Origin: JACVRN01 sp036389255
GTDB taxonomy: Bacteria; Acidobacteriota; Blastocatellia; Pyrinomonadales; Pyrinomonadaceae
DNA: 64,000 nucleotides
Direction of reading: 5' to 3'
NCBI GenBank assembly: GCA_036389255.1
Contig: DASVQI010000036.1
Coordinates: forward strand, 1 to 64,000
Shown: positions 50,717 to 59,842 of the stretch, one piece after another
Position numbering within the stretch: the stretch's first letter is position 1
Layout of the letters: each line of letters opens with the position of its first letter
Notes under the pieces: model-generated
What the model was told of the DNA's origin: nothing
Databases searched by the model: none
The model's input: the letters and a program-made list of their open reading frames with translations, nothing else
Made by a program: the position numbers and the translations under genes

Positions 50717-52603
50717 ATGATGAGCATCAAACAGTCCAGAAGCCATTCTTTGAGTAGAGTCGCGTTGGCGGCGCTCCTGCTGCTTTCCTCCTGCGGTGCG
50801 GCGCTCTTTCTTTTGAGAGCCGAGGCGCGCAACCTTTCGTTTAAATCTTCTGCCGCGACGCCGGGCGCGTTTCAGAGCACGGAAGCGGTGCGCCGTTATC
50901 AACAGATGATTACGCCGGAGACGCTGGCCGCGCGTCTCTACTTTCTGGCCTCGGACGCGTTCGAAGGCCGTGAGACGGCCACACGCGGGCAGAAGATGGC
51001 CGCAGATTATCTTGCATCCGAATACAGGAGGCTCGGCCTCGCACCTAGAGGCACGGTCAAAAGCGACGACGCGTTGTCGCTCAAGAGCTACTTTCAACCC
51101 TTCAGGCTCTATAAAAGAGAGGCTCGACGCGCCGCGCTCGAAGTCAGCATAAACGGCGAGCGGCGGGCAGCGAGCCACTTTTCACAGGAGTTGCAGGATG
51201 ACCTCGCCTATTTCGCTTTCGGCAGAGTGGCTGCGGCAAGGGGCGGCGTGGTCTTCGCCGGATACGGGATAGAAGACGACGCGCTCTCATACAGGGATTT
51301 CAGCGCCCTCAAGGAGAAGCAGATAAGCGTTGACGGCAAGTGGGTCATGATTCTGGCGGACGAGCCGCTTCGTGACGCTTCGACCTCTCTTCTGCCCACG
51401 CAGGAGCGCAAGCCCTCAAGGTGGTCTGCCGCACGAATGTTCGATAAGAGAATGGCCATCTGGACTCACGGGCGTCCGGCGGGCGTGCTTGTCATCAGTG
51501 ACGCGACGCCTCGCGCTCCCGAAGGCGGCTTCGTAGAATTGTCGCGCCGCGCCGCGCTCAACGCTATGGGCGTCGGCACGCTCTCTCTTTACCCGACCGA
51601 GTCCACGCCTTTCCCTCCCACTTACATGATTTCTACGAAGATGGCCGACCGGATTCTCTCCGCACAGGGCAGGAGCGTGCGCGACCTGTCGCGGGAGATG
51701 AACGCGGGCCTGAAGCCCGTCGTCTTTGACGTTAAGGGCGCGGAAGTCAGCTCAAGCGTGGAAGCCTTCGAGCCGGTTGAGACGGAGAACGTGCTCGCAT
51801 TTATAGAAGGCTCCGACCCACGCCTTAAGAATGAGGTAGTCGTGGTCTGCGCGCACTACGACCATCTGGGAAGAAATCCGCAACTCAATGGCGACCAGAT
51901 TTATAACGGCGCGGCTGATGACGGCTCCGGCACAGTCGCCGCGCTCGCCATAGCCGAAACCTTCATGCGGGCCAGAGCGGAAGGCATGGGGCCGCGCCGC
52001 TCCATACTCTTCCTCAACACTAGCGGCGAAGAGAAAGGGGCGCTCGGCTCGGCCTTCTACACGGACAGGCAGCCCGTCATTCCGATGGAGCGCATAGTCG
52101 CGCACATCAACATGGACGGCGTAGGGGGCGAGGACGCCGCTCATGCAAAGACTAACCCGAACTATCTTTACATCATAAGTAAGAAGGAGACGTCGTCCGA
52201 ACTAATGGAGATGACGAGGCGGCTCAACGTGGCGACGGGCACGAACCTGCTGCTGGACGATTCGCAGTATTACCCGGACGACAATTTCAACTTCGAGAAG
52301 TTCGACATCCCCGGCATCTTCTACTCCACGGGCCTGACGGAGCATTATCACAAGCCCTCGGACGAGCCGCAGACCATCAACTACGAGCACATGGCGCTCG
52401 CCGTCCGCCTGAGCTTCGCCGCAGCATGGCAGCTAGCCAACACAGACGCTCTGCCCCGACGAGCTAGCCGCGAAGGGCTGACCATGACCGGCTACGTCTG
52501 CCCGCCGTGCCGCATCGAATGCGACAGCTTGGTCTTCAAAGAGCCCGGCGTCTGCCCCGTCTGCGAGATGAACCTCTACCCGAAATACGAGGCCGGAAAG
52601 TGA
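50717..52603 (+). CDS. Secreted M28 aminopeptidase with C-terminal metal-binding tail
   Basis: About 628 residues from ATG 50717 (or 50720), preceded by GGGAGGT at 50706-50712. Signal peptide with a cysteine (LAALLLLSSCG) that could be a lipobox. The M28 metal site is VVVCAHYDHLG (His/Asp), GAADDGSGTVAALAI (Asp), LNTSGEEKG (Glu) and HINMDGVG. A protease-associated-like insert precedes it. The C-terminal YVCPPCRIECDS plus PGVCPVCEMNLYP is a heavy-metal-binding domain with paired cysteines. Cleaves N-terminal residues from peptides outside the cytoplasm. Confidence 0.9.
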   Translation: MMSIKQSRSHSLSRVALAALLLLSSCGAALFLLRAEARNLSFKSSAATPGAFQSTEAVRRYQQMITPETLAARLYFLASDAFEGRETATRGQKMAADYLASEYRRLGLAPRGTVKSDDALSLKSYFQPFRLYKREARRAALEVSINGERRAASHFSQELQDDLAYFAFGRVAAARGGVVFAGYGIEDDALSYRDFSALKEKQISVDGKWVMILADEPLRDASTSLLPTQERKPSRWSAARMFDKRMAIWTHGRPAGVLVISDATPRAPEGGFVELSRRAALNAMGVGTLSLYPTESTPFPPTYMISTKMADRILSAQGRSVRDLSREMNAGLKPVVFDVKGAEVSSSVEAFEPVETENVLAFIEGSDPRLKNEVVVVCAHYDHLGRNPQLNGDQIYNGAADDGSGTVAALAIAETFMRARAEGMGPRRSILFLNTSGEEKGALGSAFYTDRQPVIPMERIVAHINMDGVGGEDAAHAKTNPNYLYIISKKETSSELMEMTRRLNVATGTNLLLDDSQYYPDDNFNFEKFDIPGIFYSTGLTEHYHKPSDEPQTINYEHMALAVRLSFAAAWQLANTDALPRRASREGLTMTGYVCPPCRIECDSLVFKEPGVCPVCEMNLYPKYEAGK

Positions 52604-52707
52604 CGGCCCAGTTCAACCAAGCCACAGATGAAAAGATTGAAGAAGGCGGCCACAGGGAATAAACTGCCGTGGCTCGCTCTCTTCCGAGCCTTCTTGAAAG
52701 CTGACTG

Positions 52708-53856
52708 ATGCGGGAACTCTTCTCTAAAACCGTCGAAGCTGAAAAGCGTAAGGAGCGCGGCTGGCTCAAGTGGGTCGCGCTCTCCGGCTTCTGGACTTTT
52801 ATAGCCTTTCTTTACGGCAACCAGACCTACTTCTTCATGCGCGCCGAAGGGATGCAGCACGAGTGGTGGCGCATCATCCTCTGGCAGTTGCTGGTCTGGA
52901 ATACGTGGACGGCTCTGACGCCTTTGATTCTCTGGGCGGGCCGACGCTTTCCCATAGAAAGGGCAAGGTGGAAGCGCGGCGTGCTGATGCATCTTCCCAT
53001 CTTCGCCGTCGTCTCGTCTCTGAACATAACCACCTTCACGGCCCTGTACATAAGCATGAGGCCGTTCGATGTCTACCAGAACGTGACGACTCCCTTCTCG
53101 CACCAGTACTTTGAAAAGATGATGGCGCGGTTTCCGCTCGACTTCCTGATTTACAGCGCAATCTTGGGCGTCGGCTACGCGCTGGATTACTATGACAAGT
53201 ACCGCGAGCGCGAGACTCACGCCGCGCAACTCGAATCGCAACTGGCGCAGGCGCAACTGGAAACCCTCAAGATGCAGCTTCAGCCGCACTTCCTCTTCAA
53301 CACGCTTCACGCTATCTCGTCGCTCGTTCGTGGCGAGGAGAACAAGGCTGCGGTGAGCATGATTGCGGGCCTGAGCGGACTGCTTCGCCACTCGCTTGAG
53401 AACATAGGCAGGCAGGAAGTCTCGCTGCGCGAGGAGCTGGAGTTTCTTGAGCTTTATCTTGACATACAGCAGATGCGCTTCTCCGACCGCCTTAAGATAG
53501 AGATGGAGGTGGAGCCTGAAACTCTGGACGCAGCCGTGCCGAATCTAATCCTTCAACCTCTGGTGGAGAACGCCATACGGCACGGCATCTCGCCGCGATT
53601 GGCGGGCGGCCTCATACAGCTTTCAACGCGCAACGAGAACGGCATCTTGGAAATCAAGGTGTCCGACGACGGGCAGGGGCTGAAGCGCGAGTGGCGACAG
53701 GAGGAATCCACGGGCATAGGATTATCGAACACGAAGGCGCGGCTTGAGCAGCTATACGGCGCGGAGCATCGCTTCTCCATACGCAACCGCGAGGGCGGCG
53801 GCGTGGAAGCGTTGCTGGCCTTTCCCTTTCGACCGGCAGAGAACGGCCATGAGTAA
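52708..53856 (+). CDS. LytS/YehU-type sensor histidine kinase
   Basis: 382 residues. Four or so membrane helices occupy residues 15-165. A short coiled coil (REREtHAAQLESQLAQAQLE) leads to the His_kinase domain: MQLQPHFLFNTLHAISSLV carries the phosphorylated histidine in the PHFLFN motif, and the ATPase part has NAIRHGISPR (N box) and SDDGQG-like segment. Such kinases sense cell-envelope or metabolite signals and phosphorylate LytTR regulators. The ATG at 52708 lacks a strong ribosome binding site. Overlaps the response regulator start by eight bases, indicating translational coupling. Confidence 0.92.
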   Translation: MRELFSKTVEAEKRKERGWLKWVALSGFWTFIAFLYGNQTYFFMRAEGMQHEWWRIILWQLLVWNTWTALTPLILWAGRRFPIERARWKRGVLMHLPIFAVVSSLNITTFTALYISMRPFDVYQNVTTPFSHQYFEKMMARFPLDFLIYSAILGVGYALDYYDKYRERETHAAQLESQLAQAQLETLKMQLQPHFLFNTLHAISSLVRGEENKAAVSMIAGLSGLLRHSLENIGRQEVSLREELEFLELYLDIQQMRFSDRLKIEMEVEPETLDAAVPNLILQPLVENAIRHGISPRLAGGLIQLSTRNENGILEIKVSDDGQGLKREWRQEESTGIGLSNTKARLEQLYGAEHRFSIRNREGGGVEALLAFPFRPAENGHE

Positions 53857-54664
53857 GAGGCGAAAGCCAATCAGGACTATGATTGTTGACGACGAGCCTT
53901 TGGCGCGGCGCGCGATTCGACTGCTGCTCAAGAATGATTCCGAGATAGAGATTGTGGCCGAGTCGGGAAGCGGCCCGGACGCAGTGAAGCTCATCGCGCA
54001 GCACTCGCCGGAGCTTCTCTTTCTGGACATACAGATGCCCGGAATGAACGGCTTCGACGTGCTTGAGAAGATTGACGCCACACGAATCCCCGCGATTATC
54101 TTCGTCACGGCCTTTGACCAGTACGCGCTCAGGGCTTTCGAAGTCCACGCGCTCGATTATCTATTGAAGCCGTTTGACGACACGCGCTTTGAGAAAGCTC
54201 TGCGGCAGGCCAAGACGCAGGTGGAGCAGCAAGAGATTAACAAGCTCAGCCGGAAGCTCTTCGCCATGCTGGAAGACCGCGAGGCCGAAGCCGGGGCGGC
54301 TGAGCCGCGCGCGGAGCGCTCCAAATATCTCACGCGGCTGATGATTAAATCGGCGAGCCGAATCTTCTTTCTCAAGGTGGAGGAGATTGACTGGATTGGG
54401 GCGGAGGATTACTACGTCAAGCTTCACTCCGGGCGCAAGACTCACCTGCTCAGAGAGAGCATGAACGAGCTGGAAGCAAAGCTCGACCCGGAAAAATTCC
54501 TGCGCATACACCGCTCGTCAATCGTCAACCTAGACCGCGTCAAAGAGCTGCACGCGCACTTCAACGGCGACTACGTGGTCATCCTTCAGGACGGCACGGA
54601 GCTTAAGCTCAGCCGCAGCCGACGCGAACAGCTTCAGGCACTTCTGAAGAGCAACCGCTTCTGA
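53849..54664 (+). CDS. LytTR-family response regulator
   Basis: 271 residues. Receiver domain 10-130 with the phosphoacceptor Asp in LLFLDIQMPGMNG and the conserved VTAFDQYALRAFEVHALDYLLKPF segment. A linker rich in charged residues is followed by a LytTR DNA-binding domain (EEIDWIGAEDYYVKLH, LDPEKFLRIHRSSIVNLDRV). Start ATG 53849 overlaps the kinase's TAA. It is predicted to bind pairs of short repeats; an inverted repeat upstream of the next gene (54692-54797) is a candidate target. Confidence 0.93.
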   Translation: MSKRRKPIRTMIVDDEPLARRAIRLLLKNDSEIEIVAESGSGPDAVKLIAQHSPELLFLDIQMPGMNGFDVLEKIDATRIPAIIFVTAFDQYALRAFEVHALDYLLKPFDDTRFEKALRQAKTQVEQQEINKLSRKLFAMLEDREAEAGAAEPRAERSKYLTRLMIKSASRIFFLKVEEIDWIGAEDYYVKLHSGRKTHLLRESMNELEAKLDPEKFLRIHRSSIVNLDRVKELHAHFNGDYVVILQDGTELKLSRSRREQLQALLKSNRF

Positions 54665-54691
54665 CCGCACCGTTTTTCCCGCTCGCTGCAA

Positions 54692-54797
54692 TTTCATCCC
54701 GCTTCACTGCAAAGTCGAAGGCTTCTCGAACGAGAGCGGCTATATTCACCCTAGACGATAAACCCGACTTTCATGCTTTTCGAAGCGCGGGATGAAA
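54692..54797. promoter_or_regulatory. Inverted repeat in front of the PfpI-like gene
   Basis: TTTCATCCCGC (54692-54702) and its exact reverse complement GCGGGATGAAA (54787-54797) are separated by 84 bases and lie 40 bases ahead of the coding start. A third related word, CTTTCATGC, lies between. Candidate binding sites for the neighbouring LytTR regulator. Confidence 0.45.
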
Positions 54798-54837
54798 GCA
54801 TCACAGAATTTTAGTTAAAAGCGGAAGGAGAAGACTA

Positions 54838-55947
54838 ATGAAAAAATGGGACACCTTTTTGGCGCTCATGTGCACGTTCTCTCTGATGTCGGCTCTGATG
54901 TTCAATATGGTTGGAGCGAATTACTGCATGGCGACGGACGACGCAAGCTACGCCTTTGATGGCCAGAGCGCCGGGAAAGAGAAGAAGGCTCCCCGGAACC
55001 TCGCCATCTTCATCTTCAACGGCGTGCAGATAATAGACTACACCGGCCCGTTCGAGGTCTTCGGTCAGGCGCACGAAGGCAAACAGCATCTCTTCAACGT
55101 CTACACGGTGGCGGAAAAGGCAGACGCCATCACGACCAACATGGGCATGACGGTCTTGCCCAAGTACACTTTCGACAACGCGCCCAAGCCGGACGTTATC
55201 TTACTGCCGGGCGGAGGCGTCGGCCCGCACATGGACAACCCGAACGTCATACGCTGGGTGCAGGAACGCGCGGCTGAAGCTGAATATGTAATGAGCGTCT
55301 GCAACGGCGCGTTCTATCTCGGCAAGGCCGGGCTGCTCGACGGAAAGACCGCGACAACCTATTACGGTCTGATTGATGAGCTGAGACAACTCGCGCCGAA
55401 GGCGAAGATAGTCACAGACCAGCGCTTCACGGACAACGGAAAGATAATCACGACCGCAGGGCTCTCTTCCGGCATTGACGGGGCGCTTCATCTGGTGGAG
55501 AGAATCGCGGGGCGTGGAAGAGCGCAGGAGATTGCGCTCAACATGGAATACAACTGGCAGCCGGATTCCGGCTACGCGCGCGCGAGCTTTGCCGACAGGT
55601 ATCTGAGAAAGGTGCTGGGCCGGGAAGGCTTCAAGCTGCCCGAAGGCGCTACGGGGAAAGTCCTGGGCCAGCAGGGAGACAGAAACGGTTGGGAAAAGAA
55701 CTGGGAAGTTCGCGCGGAGCTTTCGGCGCAAGAGCTACTGAAAATCATAGACGGCAAGCTCTCGGAAGGCTGGGCTAAACAGTCGGCCAGCCACGCGGGC
55801 GGCACATACAAAACTCTCTGGAAGTTTACGGACGAAGAAGGCAAGGCGTGGAGCGCCGTCTCCAACATCCTGCCCGTCGCCGGAGAAAAGAACGTCTACC
55901 GTCTCTCAATCAAGCTGGTTCGCGGAGATGCCGTAGCACAGCTCTAA
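54838..55947 (+). CDS. Exported DJ-1/PfpI-family protein
   Basis: 369 residues. Hydrophobic N-terminus (FLALMCTFSLMSALMF) suggests export. Residues 50-230 form a GATase1-like DJ-1 domain: NLAIFIFNGVQIIDYTGPFE, ILLPGGGVGPH, and the nucleophile elbow MSVCNGAFYLGKAGLL (cysteine nucleophile). This resembles isocyanide hydratase and AraC-type GATase domains, but no AraC DNA-binding part is present. C-terminal 120 residues (NWEVRAELSAQELLKIIDGK) are unrecognised. ATG 54838 follows GGAAGGAG. Immediately follows the LytTR gene, with the inverted repeat upstream. Confidence 0.85.
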   Translation: MKKWDTFLALMCTFSLMSALMFNMVGANYCMATDDASYAFDGQSAGKEKKAPRNLAIFIFNGVQIIDYTGPFEVFGQAHEGKQHLFNVYTVAEKADAITTNMGMTVLPKYTFDNAPKPDVILLPGGGVGPHMDNPNVIRWVQERAAEAEYVMSVCNGAFYLGKAGLLDGKTATTYYGLIDELRQLAPKAKIVTDQRFTDNGKIITTAGLSSGIDGALHLVERIAGRGRAQEIALNMEYNWQPDSGYARASFADRYLRKVLGREGFKLPEGATGKVLGQQGDRNGWEKNWEVRAELSAQELLKIIDGKLSEGWAKQSASHAGGTYKTLWKFTDEEGKAWSAVSNILPVAGEKNVYRLSIKLVRGDAVAQL

Positions 55948-56113
55948 TCTCATCAACGAAACGCCTTCCGGCCCTTCAAAGCTCGCGCGAAGCAGGCGCA
56001 CACGCTCCTCGCCTCGCGCGAGCTTTTCAACTTAGCCGTCACGTTTGGCTTTCGCGCCGCTCATCAATTAAACTCTCCCCAATCAGAAGATTTTCGGAAG
56101 ATTTGTGAAAGCT

Positions 56114-56338
56114 ATGAGCGAACTCACAGAGCGGCGCTGGGCCGTCATCAGCGAGCGCGGCAGCGAGGCCACAGACCTGACCTTCGATGAAGCCCACGCC
56201 TTAGTGCGTAGTCTCACTGATGAAGGTACGCACGGCGTCTGCCTCGTCACGAATGAGGCCGCGCGCCACTTCCTGCGCGAAGGCTCAGCAGCCTCACAAC
56301 CAAAGCGGCCCTCGCCTGCCGGCAGCTCCAGCCGGTAG
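56114..56338 (+). CDS. Small hypothetical protein
   Basis: About 74 residues starting MSELTERRWAVISERGSEATD at ATG 56114 (GTG 56105 is alternative). The middle TFDEAHALVRSLTDEGTHGVCLVTNEAARHFL looks like a helix-strand-helix unit. The C-terminal tail is low complexity (SAASQPKRPSPAGSSSR). No family recognised. Convergent with the exonuclease-like gene, which ends 14 bases away. Confidence 0.55.
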   Translation: MSELTERRWAVISERGSEATDLTFDEAHALVRSLTDEGTHGVCLVTNEAARHFLREGSAASQPKRPSPAGSSSR

Positions 56339-56352
56339 ACACTCTTTCTTAC

Positions 56353-57084
56353 TCAAACTTGACGAAGCGTGAAATCCGCCACGAGCGGCAGATGGTCTGA
56401 GGCTATCAATGCGGTGCGGCTTCTGTGTAGCGTCAGCCGCTTTAATTCGAGCGAGTCGTCATAATAGACGTGGTCTAGATGGACTAGCGGCAGTATGCCC
56501 GGATAGGTTCGAGCGCTGCGCAGATGATAGCGAACGTCCGCGCTCTTGAAGTGCGTGGACAGAAGCCTTGAGGCCAGCCCGTGCGTCCATTCGTTGAAAT
56601 CTCCGACAATTACGCGCGGCCCCTTCAGCTCCTTGTTATTCAGTACCTCTTCGCTCACCAGCCGCCGCCCCTGAAAGCGGCGCTCTATGAAGGCCGTGCC
56701 CAGATGTATGTTGAAGACGTGAAGCTCGCCCCCCTCTTTGAGTTGAACGTCCGTGCGCAAGCAGCCGCGCCGCTCGCGCCCTCGCCAAGTGATGTCGAAG
56801 TTCTCGGATTTCAATAACGGCAGACAGCTTAACGTGACGTTCCCGTAAGCCCCGCCGTGGAGCCTGCGGTTCTCGCCAATGCAGTAGTCCATCCCAAGGC
56901 TCTCGGCAATATACCTTGCCTGATGCTGTTCGTGGCCCCTGCCTTCTATGCTCAGGACTTCCTGAAGCGCTATCACGTCGCCGCCCGTCTCCCTCAAAAC
57001 GGCAGCGATGCGATCCGGCCTCACCCTGCGGTCAAGCCCGCGACACTTGTGTACGTTGTAGGTAACGACGCGAAAGGTGTCCAT
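56353..57084 (-). CDS. Endonuclease/exonuclease/phosphatase (EEP) family protein
   Basis: 243 residues with the EEP signature: TYNVHKCRGLDRRVRP (Asn), VIALQEVLS (Glu), IVGDFNEWTHGL (Asp-Asn) and IASDHLPLVADF (terminal Asp-His). Metal-dependent phosphodiesterase or phospholipase-like hydrolase (sphingomyelinase-type, or DNA repair in exonuclease III). No signal peptide is visible, so it is likely cytoplasmic. It is the third gene of a leftward operon; the start ATG 57084 lies nine bases past the stop of the aminopeptidase. Confidence 0.88.
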   Translation of the reverse strand: MDTFRVVTYNVHKCRGLDRRVRPDRIAAVLRETGGDVIALQEVLSIEGRGHEQHQARYIAESLGMDYCIGENRRLHGGAYGNVTLSCLPLLKSENFDITWRGRERRGCLRTDVQLKEGGELHVFNIHLGTAFIERRFQGRRLVSEEVLNNKELKGPRVIVGDFNEWTHGLASRLLSTHFKSADVRYHLRSARTYPGILPLVHLDHVYYDDSLELKRLTLHRSRTALIASDHLPLVADFTLRQV

Positions 57085-57093
57085 GGCTGATTG

Positions 57094-59832
57094 TCATCTA
57101 GTACGATTTATCGTGTTAGAGGAAGTCGCGCCGTCCTTAGCGTACTTCGTCCTGATTCGCACGCAGCGCTCAAGGCCGTCCACGCTCTCAAGGACTTTAA
57201 GGCGCAAGTCTCTGTCTAGGGCGGGCGTGCGGTCGAGAAAGCCGCGCACGCTTTGCAGCGCTCGCTCGTTGCACTGGCCACCCAGAAAGCTTGCCAGCCA
57301 GCCGTTGACGAAGAAAATCTTGCGCGTGCGCTTGAGCGTGGGAAGCTCAGCGAGCGCCCGCTCAAGATAAGGCAGAGTCAAATCCGATTGCTGAATCGAA
57401 TTGAAGGGCGAGAGGCTCGCCTCTATCCAGCTTTCAGCCAGCTTTGTGTCCGTCAGATATGCGTCGAAGTACCTCTTCTTGGTTTCGGGGAGCGCGCGTG
57501 CAGCCCCCGCAGCATAAGCGTAGCGGCGCGCATCGTCGGACGTCTCTTCCGCGCTCAGCTTATCCAGCAGCGCGGGCGCGTCCCTGTCGCCGCGCATGAG
57601 AAGCGCCGTCACTATGTCGAAGCGGTCGCGGGGGCGCAGCGTCATGCCCGGAATCTTCAACTCGCCGCGAACGATTTTCTTCAACTGCTCGCGCGCTTCA
57701 TCCGTCGTCGCCACAGACTGGAACGCGCGAAAGTACGTGATGCGAAGTCCGGGCGTAGAGGCGTTCATCATGCGCTCGGAGAGAAGCCGCTCAAGCTGCG
57801 GAGCCGTGCGCCGCATCTCCTCACTTGAGAGATAGCGGTTGAAGGAGGTCGCGGCGCGCGCGAGCACGCTCTGCGCCGTCACTTCGTCACGCTCTTCGGG
57901 CAGGAGCCTGACGGCCAGCTCTATGTAATCGAGCGGCGGCAGCTCGGCTTCGCGCAGGCTGTCCCAGAGCGCGCCCCAAAGGAGCGCCCGCAGAAACGGG
58001 TCTTGCACGGAGCCCAGCCGATTGATGACGGCACGCTTGCTTTCATCATCAAGCAGGAACCGCCCGTAGCCGTAATCTTCGTAGTTGGCGAAGACGTAAC
58101 GCGGCGCACGCTTGCCCGTGACTTCCTCCACAGGTGTCTCGCCGCTTCCATTTAAAGTTACGGTCAGCGTCTCCGGACGAGCGCCCTCGTCGTATGCTAG
58201 CAGCAGCTTGACGTGCATGGGCCAAGTGCCGCCCTCGTCGAGTACATCGGTCTGTCGCAGCGTGAGAGATTTGATGCGTCCCTGATTGTCGGCAGACCAG
58301 TTGACGCGCACGTCGGGCATCCCGCGCCTCTTGACCCATGCGGCTGCCCACGCGTCCAGCCTTCTATTGGACGTGCGCTCAAACGCACGCACGAGGTCTG
58401 CCCATTCGGCGTTCGCGTAAGCGTGCTCCTTTAGAAACATCTGCACGGCGCGGCGGAATTTCTCCGGCTCAAGATAGAACTCCGCCTGCCTGAGCATAGA
58501 AGGGGCTTTGCGATAGACTATGTTGCCGTAAGCGCTCTTGGCGGCGCTCAGGTTGGAAATCTCCTGCCAGATGGGCGTAGTCCCCTTCGTCACGTCCGTC
58601 AGGTAAGCTGACGGCTTCGTCTTCTGATAAAATACCTTCCATGCGTTGTACTCCGGCATGGCCGTTTCCATGGCCTTGTAAGCCATGAAGGTCGCAAAGC
58701 CTTCCTTCAGCCAGAGGTCGTCGAACCAACGCATCGTTACCAAGTCTCCGAACCACTGGTGCGCCAGCTCGTGAAAGATAAGCTCGGCCCGGTTGATGAG
58801 GTCGTTGGCCGTGGGGTCTGAAGGAAAGAGTATGCTCTCTTCGCGCAGGAAGGTCGCGCCCGCGTGCTCCATCCCGCCGTACGCGAACTCCGGCAATATG
58901 ACTTGGTCGTATTTCTCGAAGGGAAATTTGTAATCGAAGTAGCCGGTGAAAAACTTCATCCCCTCGCGCGTCAGGCGAAAGACTTCGGGCATCTCTTTGC
59001 GCGCACGCTCGGCCTTTGATTTACGCACGAAGATGCTTCCGGGAAAAGACGAAGTGTCGTCCCTGAACTCCTGAAACGGCCCTGCGGCAAAGGCGAAGAG
59101 ATAGGTGCTGATTGGCTCCGTTATGGGGAAAGTCCATTCGTTATATATCTGTGACGCGCCCGGTGTGCCGCCCAGCTCCGGCGGGAGCGGGCCTTTACCT
59201 GTGGCATCGTTGCCAGAAAGCCTTACGTTCGTAATCACCCTCCATTCTTCGGGCGCGAAGGCCGAGAGCCGGAAACGCGCTTTCAAATCGGGCTGGTCGA
59301 AGCAGGGAAAGGCCGTGCTCGCGTCCGACGGGACAAAGAGCGTGTAGATGTATTCCGACTTGTCTTCGCGGTCTAGATAGCGCGTGACGGCGCTGCCTGA
59401 AGTCAGGATTGGAGACTCGAAGTTGAGGCTGACCACGTTCATGCCTTTGACCAGATACCGGCCCGGAATGATTAAGTGGTCGTTGGTTTCGCGCGCGTCC
59501 GTAACCTTGCGGCCGTTTGCTTCCAAGTCCCAGACGCGTGCGACGGGCTGCCCCTCTTTAGCGGCCATCTTTCGCCAGTCCAGCACAAGCTGGTCAACTG
59601 CGCCCTCCAGCCTGACGCTGATTACTTCGTGGCCCCTCAGAAGCTCAGCGCCCGGCCTGAGCGTGAGCGACAGGACGTACCTCACGTCCTTGTAATGTTG
59701 AGCGCGCAGGCGCGCAAGCTCTCGCGGCACGCCCGGCTCAGGGTCGGCAGCGCCGCCGCCGCGACGTTGCGCCTGAATCAGATTAGGCGTGAGCATAAGA
59801 AGTATGAGGATGAAAATCGCCCTTGTAGTCAT
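57094..59832 (-). CDS. Secreted M1-family aminopeptidase
   Basis: 912 residues with a signal peptide (IFILILLMLTPNLIQAQ). Zinc site HELAHQWFGDLVTMRWFDDL with the third ligand in LWLKEGFATF; substrate-recognition motif GGMEHAGAT replaces GAMEN. An N-terminal beta domain precedes it and a long alpha-helical superhelix (550-900) follows, as in PepN/ERAP. Removes N-terminal residues from peptides in periplasm or outside. GGGAAG overlaps the TGA of the quinone reductase gene just upstream (spacing ten bases), so both are co-expressed. Confidence 0.93.
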   Translation of the reverse strand: MTTRAIFILILLMLTPNLIQAQRRGGGAADPEPGVPRELARLRAQHYKDVRYVLSLTLRPGAELLRGHEVISVRLEGAVDQLVLDWRKMAAKEGQPVARVWDLEANGRKVTDARETNDHLIIPGRYLVKGMNVVSLNFESPILTSGSAVTRYLDREDKSEYIYTLFVPSDASTAFPCFDQPDLKARFRLSAFAPEEWRVITNVRLSGNDATGKGPLPPELGGTPGASQIYNEWTFPITEPISTYLFAFAAGPFQEFRDDTSSFPGSIFVRKSKAERARKEMPEVFRLTREGMKFFTGYFDYKFPFEKYDQVILPEFAYGGMEHAGATFLREESILFPSDPTANDLINRAELIFHELAHQWFGDLVTMRWFDDLWLKEGFATFMAYKAMETAMPEYNAWKVFYQKTKPSAYLTDVTKGTTPIWQEISNLSAAKSAYGNIVYRKAPSMLRQAEFYLEPEKFRRAVQMFLKEHAYANAEWADLVRAFERTSNRRLDAWAAAWVKRRGMPDVRVNWSADNQGRIKSLTLRQTDVLDEGGTWPMHVKLLLAYDEGARPETLTVTLNGSGETPVEEVTGKRAPRYVFANYEDYGYGRFLLDDESKRAVINRLGSVQDPFLRALLWGALWDSLREAELPPLDYIELAVRLLPEERDEVTAQSVLARAATSFNRYLSSEEMRRTAPQLERLLSERMMNASTPGLRITYFRAFQSVATTDEAREQLKKIVRGELKIPGMTLRPRDRFDIVTALLMRGDRDAPALLDKLSAEETSDDARRYAYAAGAARALPETKKRYFDAYLTDTKLAESWIEASLSPFNSIQQSDLTLPYLERALAELPTLKRTRKIFFVNGWLASFLGGQCNERALQSVRGFLDRTPALDRDLRLKVLESVDGLERCVRIRTKYAKDGATSSNTINRTR

Positions 59833-59842
59833 TTTGCTTCCC

